64,000 nt of DNA from the NCBI RefSeq assembly GCF_030813055.1, contig NZ_JAUSTW010000003.1:248001-312000 (forward strand). The letters run 5' to 3'. Below, one piece after another: positions 46,231 through 58,146 of the stretch. The position numbers and the translations under genes are program-made. The DNA comes from Neobacillus ginsengisoli (GTDB lineage: Bacteria; Bacillota; Bacilli; Bacillales_B; DSM-18226). The notes beneath the pieces were generated by a model. The model did no database searches and was not told the origin of the DNA. It worked only from the letters and a program-made list of their open reading frames with translations. Positions within the stretch are counted from its first letter, which is position 1. Each line of letters opens with the position of its first letter.

Positions 46231-47463
46231 ATGAAAAGGGTTCTACTGATTATACTTTTTATGTTGTTTCTGTTCCCGATACCTTCGTTTGCTGAGAATG
46301 AAAAAGATGTTAAAGCGGCTTTTATCAGGGACGGCAATCTTTGGACGTTTATCAACAACAAGGAAAAACAAATCACACAGACCGGGAAAGTCTTTGGTCA
46401 ACCAAAATGGTCAAGAGACGGACAATGGCTGCTGTATCAAAATGAAGCCCCGGCAGAACGTCCCGATAAAGAATTTCAGCATGAAATCTGGGCATATCAT
46501 GTTCAAACAGGAGAAAAAAAGAAAATATTTTATGATGGTAATGTCCCATCATGGTCACCAAAGAAAAATGTCATAGCCTTTAATCAAGAACGTACATTGG
46601 ATATATCTGATTTTACACGGTTCTATAATATCTCAAACGGTGTTGACGGCTATACTTGGCTGCCTGATGGGAGCGGGTTTTTACTTTCATCCGCTGGGAC
46701 TCTTCGACCAGACGGCTGGACAAGTGCCATTCTTTTTACCAAAAAAGTAGGAGACAATTATAAGGACGTTGTCCTGTTTGGCGGTGTTGATCACTTTTTC
46801 ACCCTTCCTAAAGAGATTGGAACAAAGAAGGATAACAAAATCATTGCAGTTTATGCAGATGATTTTAACTATTCACCGAGTAGAAAGTGGATTTCATTTA
46901 TAGTCTCACCCACAGCCTCCTGGTCAATGGATAGTAACATGCTATGTGTCATATCAAGCGAGGGCAAGAATTTTAAAGTATTAGATGAGCTCATTCTTCA
47001 TGTTGGTAAACCAAAATGGGCGCCCTCTCAAGATACCCTTGCCTATATTGCCGGCGGCGGAAGAATTGTTTTGGGGTTTAAGAATAAGGATTTAAAAGTA
47101 GAGGAAATGCCTGCATCAACAAAGTATACGCCAGAAAATTTTGTTGATTTGGATTTTGATTGGATTACTGACAACGGGATTGTTTCGTCTAGAGCCAAAG
47201 AAGCAGAGTGGTCTAAGCAGCCCTTACCATCTCTTTATTTCATTGATGTTAAGTCAAATAATCAACAAAAAATAACAGAGCCGCCTAGAGGATATGGTGA
47301 TTACAATCCTTTATACGTTAAGTCGATAGAAAAGATTGTTTGGTTTAGAGGTACTTCCTTTTCCGATAGCAACAGAGATCTATGGAAGTCTAATACAAAC
47401 GGGATAGGTGCGAAACGATGGATTAAAAACGTGGATACGATTGAATTTTATGAAGGTGGTTAA
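46231..47463 (+). CDS. Secreted TolB-like beta-propeller protein
   Basis: A 410-residue protein with a signal peptide (RVLLIILFMLFLFPIPSFA) and propeller blades of the PD40 type: AAFIRDGNLWTFINNKEKQIT, QPKWSRDGQWLLYQNE, VPSWSPKKNVIAF, YTWLPDGSGFLLSS, KPKWAPSQDTLAYIAGG. Such proteins bind peptides or cell-wall ligands; no enzymatic motif is seen. Last gene of the DUF3888 unit, with its own GGGAGG site and a terminator after it. Confidence 0.75.
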   Translation: MKRVLLIILFMLFLFPIPSFAENEKDVKAAFIRDGNLWTFINNKEKQITQTGKVFGQPKWSRDGQWLLYQNEAPAERPDKEFQHEIWAYHVQTGEKKKIFYDGNVPSWSPKKNVIAFNQERTLDISDFTRFYNISNGVDGYTWLPDGSGFLLSSAGTLRPDGWTSAILFTKKVGDNYKDVVLFGGVDHFFTLPKEIGTKKDNKIIAVYADDFNYSPSRKWISFIVSPTASWSMDSNMLCVISSEGKNFKVLDELILHVGKPKWAPSQDTLAYIAGGGRIVLGFKNKDLKVEEMPASTKYTPENFVDLDFDWITDNGIVSSRAKEAEWSKQPLPSLYFIDVKSNNQQKITEPPRGYGDYNPLYVKSIEKIVWFRGTSFSDSNRDLWKSNTNGIGAKRWIKNVDTIEFYEGG

Positions 47464-47519
47464 TGAAACCTGTCTTCAATAATGTAATTTGTTATATCAT
47501 TCTGTTTAATAAGTTAAAA

Positions 47520-47550
47520 AAAACAGCGCCAATATTGGCGCTTTTAAATT
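47520..47550 (+). terminator. Terminator after the propeller gene
   Basis: AGCGCCAATATTGGCGCT is an 18-bp palindrome preceded by As and followed by TTTTAAA. It closes the 45326-47463 unit. Confidence 0.75.
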
Positions 47551-47802
47551 CGACATTTAACTTTACATCTTAATGCTTTTCAATACTTCTGTATAGGATT
47601 GATAGTTGCCTAGAGCAACCTTTTGATGGTGCTCTTCAACAAAAGCACCCAGTTACTTAAGTATGTTTTTTCACAATCATGTTCAAACCTTACTTAATAA
47701 TTTTCTAATTCATTATTTAAGTCACTTAAAATTACATCTATCTCGTGGAGAAATGCTATTTTGTTGTTAGACGCACAAAATTCTCATATACATTTCCCAA
47801 CA

Positions 47803-47835
47803 AAAAGAGATCATCCTGAAAGGATAATCTCTTTT
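47803..47835 (-). terminator. Terminator after the 181-aa gene
   Basis: AAAAGAGAT and ATCTCTTTT pair with inner ATCC/GGAT around TGAA; T run on the minus strand. The preceding 250 bases of the gap hold only a fragment of the dispersed repeat. Confidence 0.8.
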
Positions 47836-47859
47836 ACTTGTTTATTTCAGTATCGACTT

Positions 47860-48405
47860 TTAGTCGCAGGATTCATCAGAGTCTGTCCTGCCTATCCGTC
47901 TAATTGCTAACGCACTAAACGAGATAGGTCCAACTACAGCTGCTTCTGCACCTGCTGTCGCATTTTCAACGGTCAGCACGAACCTATGAGTTCCAAATCT
48001 TAAATTAGTGTCGATGGCTTGGAATGTTTCTGTATAAAATACTTCTGATGTAGGATCTGATTCGACTCCAGTCTGTGTTTCAAAAATTTGTGCACCATCG
48101 CGGAAAATACGAAATTTTAATTGCGATGTTCCGGTTAAACCCTGTACACCTACGGTGGCAATCAATTCGACTGTATTAATTGTAATAAATCTTGGAATAG
48201 TTACAATGAGAGTTGCAAGTGTTAGACGATTAGGACTGTGGGGAATAGGTTCGGGATCGCCAGGATTCGTGCTATTCCTTGGTTCGACTGTTTGGAAATC
48301 TAAAATTTCAAAGACTCTTAAGTGAGAACCTGAGCCACTTCCTCCATTCGGTTGAGCTGCTCCACTCATATCCGACCAACCGGGTTCATTTTTAGTATCC
48401 AGCAT
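47860..48405 (-). CDS. Hypothetical beta-rich, spore-surface-like protein
   Basis: A 181-residue protein without signal peptide. The first 60 residues are Gly/Ser/Pro/Asn-rich (GAAQPNGGSGSGSHLRVFE, NSTNPGDPEPIPHSPNR), the rest is strand-rich (TLATLIVTIPRFITINTVEL, TSQLKFRIFRDGAQIFETQ, HRFVLTVENATAGAEAAVVG), like the C-terminal jelly-roll of BclA/exosporium proteins. GAGGTG fits the ATG. Spore-surface location is an inference from composition; no exact family is recognised. Confidence 0.5.
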   Translation of the reverse strand: MLDTKNEPGWSDMSGAAQPNGGSGSGSHLRVFEILDFQTVEPRNSTNPGDPEPIPHSPNRLTLATLIVTIPRFITINTVELIATVGVQGLTGTSQLKFRIFRDGAQIFETQTGVESDPTSEVFYTETFQAIDTNLRFGTHRFVLTVENATAGAEAAVVGPISFSALAIRRIGRTDSDESCD

Positions 48406-48550
48406 TATATAATCACCTCGCTTTCAAAGCCTGTACTATCAATATATTCAGGATTTAATAGAGTGCTTGGGCAAATGTTGAAATAGTTTCCAATTACAAA
48501 TTATTTTGTTTATGTGTTTTCTAAAGTAAAACAACTTGTCTAGATCGTAA

Positions 48551-48658
48551 CCAATTTTCGAGCATCTAGCCCTTACTAAAATGGAAGCAGTATTTATCCT
48601 CCAAAATGATTTTAAATCTAGTATTGCCGTGTTTGATAAAATTGAGGCGGAAGCTTAG
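48551..48658 (+). pseudogene. Possible gene fragment
   Basis: A 35-codon frame without a ribosome site reads PIFEHLALTKMEAVFILQND and KSSIAVFDKIEAEA-stop. The amphipathic coding-like sequence suggests the tail of a degraded small protein, but no family can be named. Confidence 0.25.
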
Positions 48659-48680
48659 GGTTATGGCCCTAAAATGAAAA

Positions 48681-48720
48681 TAAGCGCTGATCCTTGTTAC
48701 TGAATCGCGCCCTTTAACAG
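48681..48720. repeat. Dispersed hairpin repeat, copy 1
   Basis: GCGCTGATCC-TTGTTACT-GAATCGCGCC followed by CTTTAACAGAATA. Arms and right flank match the copy at 53517-53560 (GCACAATTC, loop TTGCTGCA, GAATTGCGCC, CTTTAATGGAATA). The gap 48406-48886 otherwise shows no gene beyond the fragment at 48551. Confidence 0.5.
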
Positions 48721-48886
48721 AATACTCGATTTCAAGATAATCTTAACAGACATTAATATCGATCTTCAGTTACCGCCCCCCTTATATGTCCTAGTGACAG
48801 GGTTCTTAACATAGACCGCAAAGCACCATGATGTCAATGATTCTCCTAATTCGAATGCTCTTCTTTTATGATTTAAATGTAATGAA

Positions 48887-51502
<2,616 letters not shown>

Positions 51503-51584
51503 TTATCGCTTAATACCAAGACGAATTATATGACAAAAATTGTTCATCTGATCAACCAATTACGCTGTCCACTCGTTCCTGCTC

Positions 51585-51605
51585 CTAGCGAAGTTCCATG
51601 TTCAT
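51585..51605 (-). CDS. Leader ORF upstream of rph (MNMELR)
   Basis: Six codons plus TAG in the rph 5' region, with a good AAAGGAG site eight bases before the ATG. It ends 97 bases before the rph start. Short, well-initiated leaders upstream of resistance genes often control them by ribosome stalling or attenuation; here this is inferred from position only. Confidence 0.45.
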   Translation of the reverse strand: MNMELR

Positions 51606-51639
51606 ATCAAACACTCCTTTAAAAAAATAAAAATAGGGG

Positions 51640-51669
51640 TTGACTGAAAAGGATTTTATGATGTATAAT
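51640..51669 (+). promoter_or_regulatory. SigA promoter, divergent from rph
   Basis: TTGACT at 51640-51645 and a perfect TATAAT at 51664-51669, 18 bases apart, pointing away from rph. A terminator at 51921-51966 defines a short transcription unit. Confidence 0.65.
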
Positions 51670-51675
51670 TAAAAT

Positions 51676-51966
51676 AGGGATAAATTACACATAATTCCAT
51701 AAACAGTGTATGCCTATATAAATTTACCACAGTTTTTCATTTTTATCAATGTATTACACGACCACCGCTATGATGGATCATAATGTTACAAATTTAAAGG
51801 AAGAAAAAACCTATTTTTACAAGACAAATGACTTACAAAAAATAATATTCAAATATACGATCATTTAGTGGTAGCATCAGGAAAATACGGATTTACCACG
51901 TTAAGGAAATTCCAATATTAAAAAGCCCAATTTCTTAGCATTAATATTAAGAAATTGGGCTTTTTT
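51676..51966 (+). ncRNA. Orphan short transcription unit (candidate sRNA or relic mRNA)
   Basis: About 290 bases bounded by a good SigA promoter and a perfect terminator. Inside is an ATG at 51749 reading MYYTTTAMMDHNVTNLKEEK to a TAG at 51866; another frame then reads IYDHLVVASGKYGFTTLRKF to TAA at 51919. The two frames together look like one small frameshifted protein, but no ribosome site is strong. It is either a small RNA or the transcript of a broken small gene. Confidence 0.4.
51921..51966 (+). terminator. Strong terminator
   Basis: AAAAGCCCAATTTCTTA and TAAGAAATTGGGCTTTT form a 17-bp perfect stem with a ten-base loop, ending in seven Ts. Confidence 0.9.
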
Positions 51967-52149
51967 TCGTTACTCCATTAAAGCGCCCTTTAGTTGCAAA
52001 TAAGTATTTATTTTAAGCCAAGTTATCGACAAGCCACTCTTCCGAAATTACTTGTTATTCGTATCCTAATAAGAAATCAGTTAAAAATCAATTCGATAAA
52101 GTCTAAAAGTCACTGGAATATTTTTGGGTTGCCAAAGTTCATCATAGGA

Positions 52150-52551
52150 TTATTGGTAGGTCATTCCCGATTTTTCTAAAACTTTACCATTTTCGACATT
52201 GTTTACATCATGGGTAGCAATAATCGACTGAAAACCATCTTATTTCAACCGTTGTAGTAGAGCCTTGCTGGCTTCTGTAGCGATTCCCTTCCCCCAGTAA
52301 CCCTATAAAAGCCCATAGCCTAATTCAGCGCTTCCTTTTTCTTCATCCACTCCAGAAATACCAATATAACCAATTACTTTATGGCTTGCTTTTTCTTCGA
52401 TCGCATACCGATAAGCTATCTCTTGTTCATATGCCTTATAGATATTGGTATAAAGATATTCCTTTGTTGCTTCAATGGACTGAAACGGGAACCACGGGAG
52501 AAATTTATTCACTTCTTCATCGTGATAGGATTCATAACTTTTTTGGCTTGT
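52150..52551 (-). pseudogene. GNAT acetyltransferase pseudogene
   Basis: The minus strand reads VNKFLPWFPFQSIEATKEYL, HKVIGYIGISGVDEEKGSAE and LGYGLL, then TAG (52303-52305), then GYWGKGIATEASKALLQRLK, TAA, and DGFQSIIATHDVNN through KSGMTYQ to a final TAA at 52150. All in one frame: a RimJ-type GNAT with two nonsense codons inside motif A and after it. The usual first 30 or so residues (ETERLxLRP) are also missing. Clearly non-functional. Confidence 0.8.
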
Positions 52552-52724
52552 CTATTTTTATCTACATAGAATTTTTATCATTTAGAAAATTATGCTATGG
52601 AAATAAAATGATTATTAATGTGTTTTTTAAATGATTTTAGCTAAAGCATCCTCATCGTTTGACAAAATCCTAATCAGCCATTATTATCACTATCAATTCG
52701 AACTTATTTATGGGAGAGATAAAG

Positions 52725-53165
52725 ATGAAAATTTATGTTGATGCAGATGCTTGTCCGGTAAAAGATATTATTATCTCTGAAGGTACGAATGCGGAAATTC
52801 CTGTTATCCTTGTTACTAGCTTTTCTCATTTTTCTAATGCGGAACAACCATCAGGAGTGGAAACCATTTATGTTGATTCTGGAGCAGATGCTGCGGATTA
52901 TCGTATTATGAAGTTAGTAGAAATAGGAGATATAATTGTTACGCAAGATTATGGCCTTGCTTCGCTAGGTTTAGCAAAAGGGTGTACGGTTCTTCACCAT
53001 AAAGGGTTTAGCTATACAAATGAAAACATTGATCAATTATTACAAACACGTTATTTTAGTGCAATGGCCCGAAAAAGCGGAAAGCGTACAAAGGGGCCAA
53101 AACCATTTACATCTGAAGATAGGGAGAAATTTAGGGGGCTTTTCAAAAGAGCAATTTCATGTTAA
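52725..53165 (+). CDS. yqxD: UPF0178/DUF188 family protein (YqxD/YaiI)
   Basis: A 146-residue protein of the YaiI/YqxD family, a PIN-like fold of unknown activity. It begins [15 protein letters not shown] and has [39 protein letters not shown] and the C-terminal [21 protein letters not shown], all conserved. The frame opens at 52710, but GGGAGA fits ATG at 52725. Stands alone. B. subtilis yqxD is next to dnaG; here it is not. Confidence 0.9.
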   Translation: MKIYVDADACPVKDIIISEGTNAEIPVILVTSFSHFSNAEQPSGVETIYVDSGADAADYRIMKLVEIGDIIVTQDYGLASLGLAKGCTVLHHKGFSYTNENIDQLLQTRYFSAMARKSGKRTKGPKPFTSEDREKFRGLFKRAISC

Positions 53166-53516
53166 AAAATAACCGTCCATTTTTAAGGAAAACCTAGAAA
53201 AATAATATTGTGACATGTATTTCAGTTCTTTTTGAAGCCTTACCCTACACTCACATGAATAAACAATATAATTATTTGCTGTAGTGTATTAATGGTAATA
53301 GTTACTTGCAGTGGAGAAGCAACATCTCTTTGATAATATTTGTTATTCATTAACTAATATTTGCTAAGAAAACAAAGAAACTCCAACAATTCTCCGTTTC
53401 ATAGTAACCGAACTCCTCGATTAGTGTAATTTTACACTAATCATATCACAAACTTTATCTGTTTTATACAAATATTTTCCAATCGTTATTCAACTATCCT
53501 GCCCTTTACATATAGA

Positions 53517-53660
53517 AAGAGCACAATTCTTGCTGCAGAATTGCGCCCTTTAATGGAATAACTAAAAATATGGCCTCAATCCTATAATCACTTAATTCTT
53601 CTTTCACTAACGCACTCCTTTACTTTAAGTGTAATTCTTCACAATCTTACTTTCAAAATA
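53517..53660. repeat. Dispersed hairpin repeat, copy 2, with flanking conserved block
   Basis: GCACAATTC-TTGCTGCA-GAATTGCGCCCTTTAATGGAATA, as in copy 1. About 40 bases on is a block AACGCACTCCTTTACTTTAAGTGTAATTCTTCACAATC-like (53600-53645, given in pieces: AACGCACTCC, TTTAAGT, TTCACAATC) that recurs near 47645-47680 and 58700-58740. The 842-base gap 53166-54007 holds no gene I can support. Confidence 0.5.
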
Positions 53661-53742
53661 TAAAAAGAGCTACCTAAGTAGAGTAGCCCTAAAAAAGTAA
53701 TTAAAGTTCCTCACTTATGAATAGTGGGGTTTTTGTCTCCTG

Positions 53743-53769
53743 AATAGACACCGAAGGTGTCTATTTTTA
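53743..53769 (+). terminator. Hairpin with T run
   Basis: AATAGACACC and GGTGTCTATT form a perfect 10-bp stem around GAA and run into Ts. No plus-strand gene ends here, so it is an orphan terminator or a relic. Confidence 0.55.
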
Positions 53770-53957
53770 TATTAAATGGTTTTATATGTTTAGTGAGAAT
53801 ATTGTCCATAATATATTATTATGGGTTTCTTTTAACGACGGCAGTATATTGTTATTTTATTGCCTTTTTATCACCACATTTAAGTGTTTATTACCACTTT
53901 ATTGCTACTTTTAATACGACATCAATTATTTATTACCTAAAAATCAAAAAATCCCCT

Positions 53958-54004
53958 GTCAAAAAACACCAGCGACTCAACCGTACTGATGTTTTTTTGA
54001 CATT
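53958..54004 (-). terminator. Terminator of the esterase/ATP-grasp operon
   Basis: TGTCAAAAAACA pairs with TGTTTTTTTGACA with an inner CAG/CTG; on the minus strand it follows the esterase stop within a few bases. Confidence 0.65.
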
Positions 54005-54007
54005 TTA

Positions 54008-54745
54008 TTAAAGTAATTTTCCTAAATAATACGGCATTTGGCATCGCCACCAAACCCAATCATGCGAAACATCTTCGCCCCACTCATCAAACAATGCTGG
54101 AATTTGTTTTTCTTCAAAGGCTTCTTTTAATGTAAAGTATGAAGGCAGCCCATCCTGTTCCCAATCACCCAGCCCGGTACAAATAATGATATCTGCTGAA
54201 CGATATCGATCAATAAACCAGCCGTCATTTTGATTCCATATGTAATCACTCGGTGAATTTTCGTATACAAGAGGATCATTTCCGTAATCCCCAAAAAAGA
54301 AACGCACATCGTAAACACCGCTAAGTGCAATGGTTGTTTGGAAGACATCCGGATGTCTCAAGAAAAAGTTCAACGCATGATATGCCCCCATACTACACCC
54401 CGTTGTCATCATTGGATCAAACCAACCTGTTTTATGTTTAATAAATGGAATAGCTTCTAAAATCACATAACGGTCATATGCTTCATGAGCTAATGCACGG
54501 TCATGCGCCGGTTTTGAGTCGTGCAGCCAACTTTCGCTATCTATACTAGCCAATGTAAAAAACTGAACTTTTCCGGATTCAATAAAGTCATGACACACAT
54601 CAATCATTCCAAAATCATAGTATTCAAAATGCGTCCCTCCAGATGAAGGAAAAACTAAGATTGGCATGCCACTGTGTCCGTATCTGTTCAACAGCATTTC
54701 ACGTCCTAATTCGCCACTCCAATGGTTTAAATGTTCTATATGCAT
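54008..54745 (-). CDS. Esterase-family alpha/beta hydrolase
   Basis: A 245-residue hydrolase of the esterase D-like family. The nucleophile elbow is GCSMGAYHA; an oxyanion-side PSSGG lies near residue 35 and a C-terminal His in VSHDWVWWRCQMPYYL. ATG at 54745 fits the ATAGGAG site; the longer frame from 54784 would overlap the ATP-grasp gene. It is third in an esterase, ATP-grasp, esterase operon, so it may release or transfer an acyl or peptidyl group made by the neighbours. Substrate unknown. Confidence 0.78.
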   Translation of the reverse strand: MHIEHLNHWSGELGREMLLNRYGHSGMPILVFPSSGGTHFEYYDFGMIDVCHDFIESGKVQFFTLASIDSESWLHDSKPAHDRALAHEAYDRYVILEAIPFIKHKTGWFDPMMTTGCSMGAYHALNFFLRHPDVFQTTIALSGVYDVRFFFGDYGNDPLVYENSPSDYIWNQNDGWFIDRYRSADIIICTGLGDWEQDGLPSYFTLKEAFEEKQIPALFDEWGEDVSHDWVWWRCQMPYYLGKLL

Positions 54746-54762
54746 AGAAAAATCTCCTATCC

Positions 54763-55950
54763 CTATACGTTTACAATGCTGCAATTTTTTCGTTCATGTA
54801 CAAAACGGATAATGTCATCGACTTCTTCCTGCGAATCTGCATTAATCGCATAAAATTGATTTCCTTGGAGTTCCGCAAACGCATCTGGCATGCGCTGTTC
54901 AAACTTCACACGGTCGCCAAATCGTTCATAAATAGCATTCGTATCATGTTTATACTCATACGCATCACGCTGTGTTACACCGACACAAAACTGGTTTTTG
55001 GCATCGGACTCCTTAAATTCTCCTCCTGTCACAAGAGAAGCATACAAAGCAAATAAATCAATGGAGTACGCGAAATTGTACATATCAATCGTGTAGCCGC
55101 CAGCCAAGCGGTTATTATATTCAAGTGCAATATAATCCCCATCTTCTAATTTAAAAAACTCAATATGGAAAAAGCGTTCTTTCATGCCAAAAGCTTTCAC
55201 AATCGCCTTTCCATAAGTTTCGAGCTTTGGATCAATTTCTTTTTGAATCACATAAGCTAAATCCAACTGACCCTTAACGAGTTCCAGAGTTGGCACATTA
55301 TATGTAAAGCTTGTTTGGAAAACAAGGTTCCCTTTCTGATCTACTAAACCATCAAATGTACAAAGCACGCCTCCTTCGACATATGGTTCTAAGAAGTACA
55401 CTTGTGCTTCTCCCCATTCTTCTTCAAAATGACGTACAGCCTCTTCTGAACTTAATTTAAAGGTTGCAGCTGATCCCACTCCATTATCCGGTTTAGCGAT
55501 AACTGGCAGTCCTAATTCATCAATGGCTTTAGATAACTCCTTTTTAGTTTTAACGATTCTTCCATCTACAACAGGCACATCTGCTTTTTTAAACAGCTTC
55601 TTCATTTCAGATTTATATTTAACTTTTTTCAAGTCATTCGTTTTATTGCCGTACACGTTAAATTGCTCACGCAACTGCGCATCAAGTTCTAACCAGTATT
55701 CGTTATTGGATTCAATGCGCTCAATTGGACCATGTTTATAAAATAAAAATGCAACAGCACGTTTCACTTCATCTACATCTTCTAAATTATTCACACGATA
55801 ATATTCTGTTAAAGCGTTTTGTAATTCGGAACCTAATTGGTCATATGGCTCTTCGCCAATTCCTAAAACATTGACACCTGCGTCTTTTAAACGATGAGCA
55901 AAAGACTGAAAATTACCTGGATAATATGGTGATATCAAAATATAATTCAT
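54763..55950 (-). CDS. ATP-grasp domain protein
   Basis: A 395-residue carboxylate-amine ligase-like enzyme. N-terminal Rossmann-like part (YILISPYYPGNFQSFAHRLK), KSEMKKLFKKADVPVVDGR, nucleotide site LPVIAKPDNGVGSAATFKL, and metal site FHIEFFKLEDGDYIALEYNNRLAGGYTIDM. It is flanked on both sides by esterase genes on the same strand; such triplets occur in Bacillus and lactic bacteria (from general knowledge). Product unknown. Confidence 0.8.
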   Translation of the reverse strand: MNYILISPYYPGNFQSFAHRLKDAGVNVLGIGEEPYDQLGSELQNALTEYYRVNNLEDVDEVKRAVAFLFYKHGPIERIESNNEYWLELDAQLREQFNVYGNKTNDLKKVKYKSEMKKLFKKADVPVVDGRIVKTKKELSKAIDELGLPVIAKPDNGVGSAATFKLSSEEAVRHFEEEWGEAQVYFLEPYVEGGVLCTFDGLVDQKGNLVFQTSFTYNVPTLELVKGQLDLAYVIQKEIDPKLETYGKAIVKAFGMKERFFHIEFFKLEDGDYIALEYNNRLAGGYTIDMYNFAYSIDLFALYASLVTGGEFKESDAKNQFCVGVTQRDAYEYKHDTNAIYERFGDRVKFEQRMPDAFAELQGNQFYAINADSQEEVDDIIRFVHERKNCSIVNV

Positions 55951-56107
55951 AAAAAAGCTCCTTTCTCAATATCAAAAAATTCATTATTTTCACAACTAAG
56001 GTACAATTATTTCAATTTAAAATCAATCTAAGCTTCCAAAAATATTCAAAAAAAGTGATAGATTCCTCCCATGATCTAATTCAGTCAAATATAATTATTC
56101 ATTTCAT

Positions 56108-56938
56108 TCAAGACCACTTCTCACTTAAGAAACGTAAACATTCTGGCAGGTGTTTTGCCCAAGCTCTTTCATCATGTTCTTCATCCGCAAAAATATTTAA
56201 ACGAATGCTATCAATTGGAACAGAGCCTTTTATCAGTTGTTTATAATACTTAAGCGAGCAATCGATATATGCCTGCTTCATATTACCATACATCAATTGT
56301 CGATCGGCATCATCGCCTTCCTGAGTCCCAACTTGAATGTACACGCGTTGTTCAGGATCCAACTCTTCTCTAGCAATATAACTGTCAAAGGCTTTACTTG
56401 TAATCCAATTGGCTAAAGAAAAAATGCCTAAACCACCAATTTGATCTTTATATTCAATACCCATAAAAGCCGAAATATTTCCTCCAAGTGAACTGCCAAT
56501 CATCACTGTATGATATTTATCCGATTTAGTTCGGTAATGCTTATCGATAAACGGCTTCACGATTGTCATGACAAACTTAGCAAACTCCACGCCTCTTCCG
56601 CCTAGTTCATTATCTTCAGGAAGTGGGCTTTCAGTAATTTTCCAAGGCGTATATTCATTAATTCGATCTTGTTCAGCGTTATCTATCCCAACAACAATCA
56701 TCTTCGGTAAATCGGGGTTTAGTTTAATTGCCGGAATAACTTTCCATGAATACCCGCTATAAGCTTCACTACTGTAGAAAACATTTTGTCCATCATGCAT
56801 ATAGACAACTGGATAATTTTTAGCCTCATCTTTATCATAATTTTTCGGCAATAAAACACGCACGCGACGTTTTTCATTTCTATAAGACATATGTAATTGA
56901 TGTGTTTCTAGTTTTAAATAAAAATAGGATTGATTCAT
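56108..56938 (-). CDS. Putative esterase (YuiI/IroE-like)
   Basis: A 276-residue alpha/beta hydrolase related to enterochelin-esterase-like proteins: VRVLLPKNYDKDEAKNYPVVYMHDGQN at the N-terminus (given family-typical), nucleophile elbow MIGSSLGGNIS, acidic and His residues near GTQEGDDADRQ and ADEEHDERAWAKHLPE. No signal peptide, so it acts in the cytoplasm. First full gene of the esterase, ATP-grasp, esterase set, 157 bases upstream of the ATP-grasp gene. Confidence 0.75.
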   Translation of the reverse strand: MNQSYFYLKLETHQLHMSYRNEKRRVRVLLPKNYDKDEAKNYPVVYMHDGQNVFYSSEAYSGYSWKVIPAIKLNPDLPKMIVVGIDNAEQDRINEYTPWKITESPLPEDNELGGRGVEFAKFVMTIVKPFIDKHYRTKSDKYHTVMIGSSLGGNISAFMGIEYKDQIGGLGIFSLANWITSKAFDSYIAREELDPEQRVYIQVGTQEGDDADRQLMYGNMKQAYIDCSLKYYKQLIKGSVPIDSIRLNIFADEEHDERAWAKHLPECLRFLSEKWS

Positions 56939-56939
56939 T

Positions 56940-57194
56940 TCACCTTCCTCGCTCCTTTGATATTACATTAAATATTGGAAGTTCTACTTTAGAAAAATCC
57001 AACTGCTGAAGTTCTTCTAATGAATAAGTGTTTGATAAATATAAATCCCACTGGGCAGATATATCTTCAATAACTTTATATACCTCGCTGTTATAAAAAT
57101 TATAATCATCCATATATTTCATATAATATTTATCACACCAATTACAAATTTGTTGATGTGAAAATTTGTTACTGCTATTTACTACACCCAACAA
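56940..57194 (-). CDS. Hypothetical protein, 84 aa
   Basis: A small acidic, aromatic-rich protein (HQQICNWCDKYYMKYMDDYN, QWDLYLSNTYSLEELQQLDF) that ends one base before the start of the esterase gene, so the two are coupled. Composition resembles small immunity-type or uncharacterised Bacillus proteins; no family can be named. The start lacks a clear ribosome site and the gene may be N-terminally truncated. Confidence 0.45.
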   Translation of the reverse strand: MLGVVNSSNKFSHQQICNWCDKYYMKYMDDYNFYNSEVYKVIEDISAQWDLYLSNTYSLEELQQLDFSKVELPIFNVISKERGR

Positions 57195-57752
57195 TATTTC
57201 AACTAAATTTCTTTATTTAACTCTAAGTCAATCCCAATAAACTTTGATTCTGACCCATTGCCTACATATTTGTTCTTGCCCACCAGTTACCACCTCGGTC
57301 TGTAAATGCAATTTGTAATTAATTCAACGTAAATAAATTAGATTCCTTCTTCAACAAACCTGCTCGTTAGTGCAGCAAGCATAACTTCACAAATATGTAT
57401 AAATATTAGCTTATATACATTTTTTCTTGAGTATCGATTCATAAATATACTGCCAAAACATACATTAATTAATTTCCAGAAACAGCCAAATAAGTGTATA
57501 CCTGATTAACCAAGGCAATCATGTATGCCTCTCCTTGTAAAAATGTACGTTTCAAACTGGAAAATTATCCCAATTTATCAAGCGAAAACTGTGTCATCTT
57601 TTTCAAGCGGTCACACCATCACTAGAAAAAGAAAGAACCAAGTATTTACGAAATGAGAATAAATTCAATCAAACATAAACCCACCTCAACATGTTCTTTC
57701 TTTGGTAGTGCGAGTCAGAAAGGTATAGACTAGGTTAATAAAAGGTGGTTAC

Positions 57753-57792
57753 AAAAAAAGAGCATCTGTGTTAAAACAGATAATGCTCTTTA
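57753..57792 (-). terminator. Terminator after the 52-aa gene
   Basis: AAAGAGCAT and ATGCTCTTT form the stem with inner CTGT/ACAG; T run on the minus strand. Upstream bases 57195-57750 show no supportable gene. Confidence 0.75.
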
Positions 57793-57821
57793 ATTTATAT
57801 GTATTATTTTATTTAAAAAGT

Positions 57822-57980
57822 TTAGGAAGCCTTGCGCTCTTTAGCGTTCTTTAGTTCCCTTAACCTTTCTTTAATTAACTCTCTTTGTTCCTCGGTAATA
57901 ATAAAATCCGTAAGACGATCCTCAAAATGAGCAATACGTCTTTCCAACTCCTCTATAGTAAGGTTATCAGTATTCTTCAT
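57822..57980 (-). CDS. Small charged helical protein, 52 aa
   Basis: From ATG at 57980: MKNTDNLTIEELERRIAHFE, then DRLTDFIITEEQRELIKERL and RELKNAKERKAS. Almost entirely helical and coiled-coil-like, highly charged. GAGGAG lies 11 bases upstream and a clear terminator follows, so it is a real small gene. Function unknown. Confidence 0.6.
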   Translation of the reverse strand: MKNTDNLTIEELERRIAHFEDRLTDFIITEEQRELIKERLRELKNAKERKAS

Positions 57981-58146
57981 AAACCCACCAACTCCTCTTA
58001 TTATAATTTATATATAATTAATATTCTTCATAAAATCCTCCAAATCCGCCATTGGCAGCTGGATATTCAAGTAAAGGAAGCTATCCAAAATCTATTCTTC
58101 AAGTGGAAGTTCCATTCGAAATCCTTTTAATCCCAGGATCCCGTAT

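Noticed and set aside
53757..54011. 84-codon plus frame
   Set aside because: AT-rich, begins inside a hairpin, crosses the terminator of the opposite operon and lacks a ribosome site.
57885..58130. 81-codon plus frame
   Set aside because: Antisense to the 52-aa gene, with no Shine-Dalgarno; the minus strand explains the region better.
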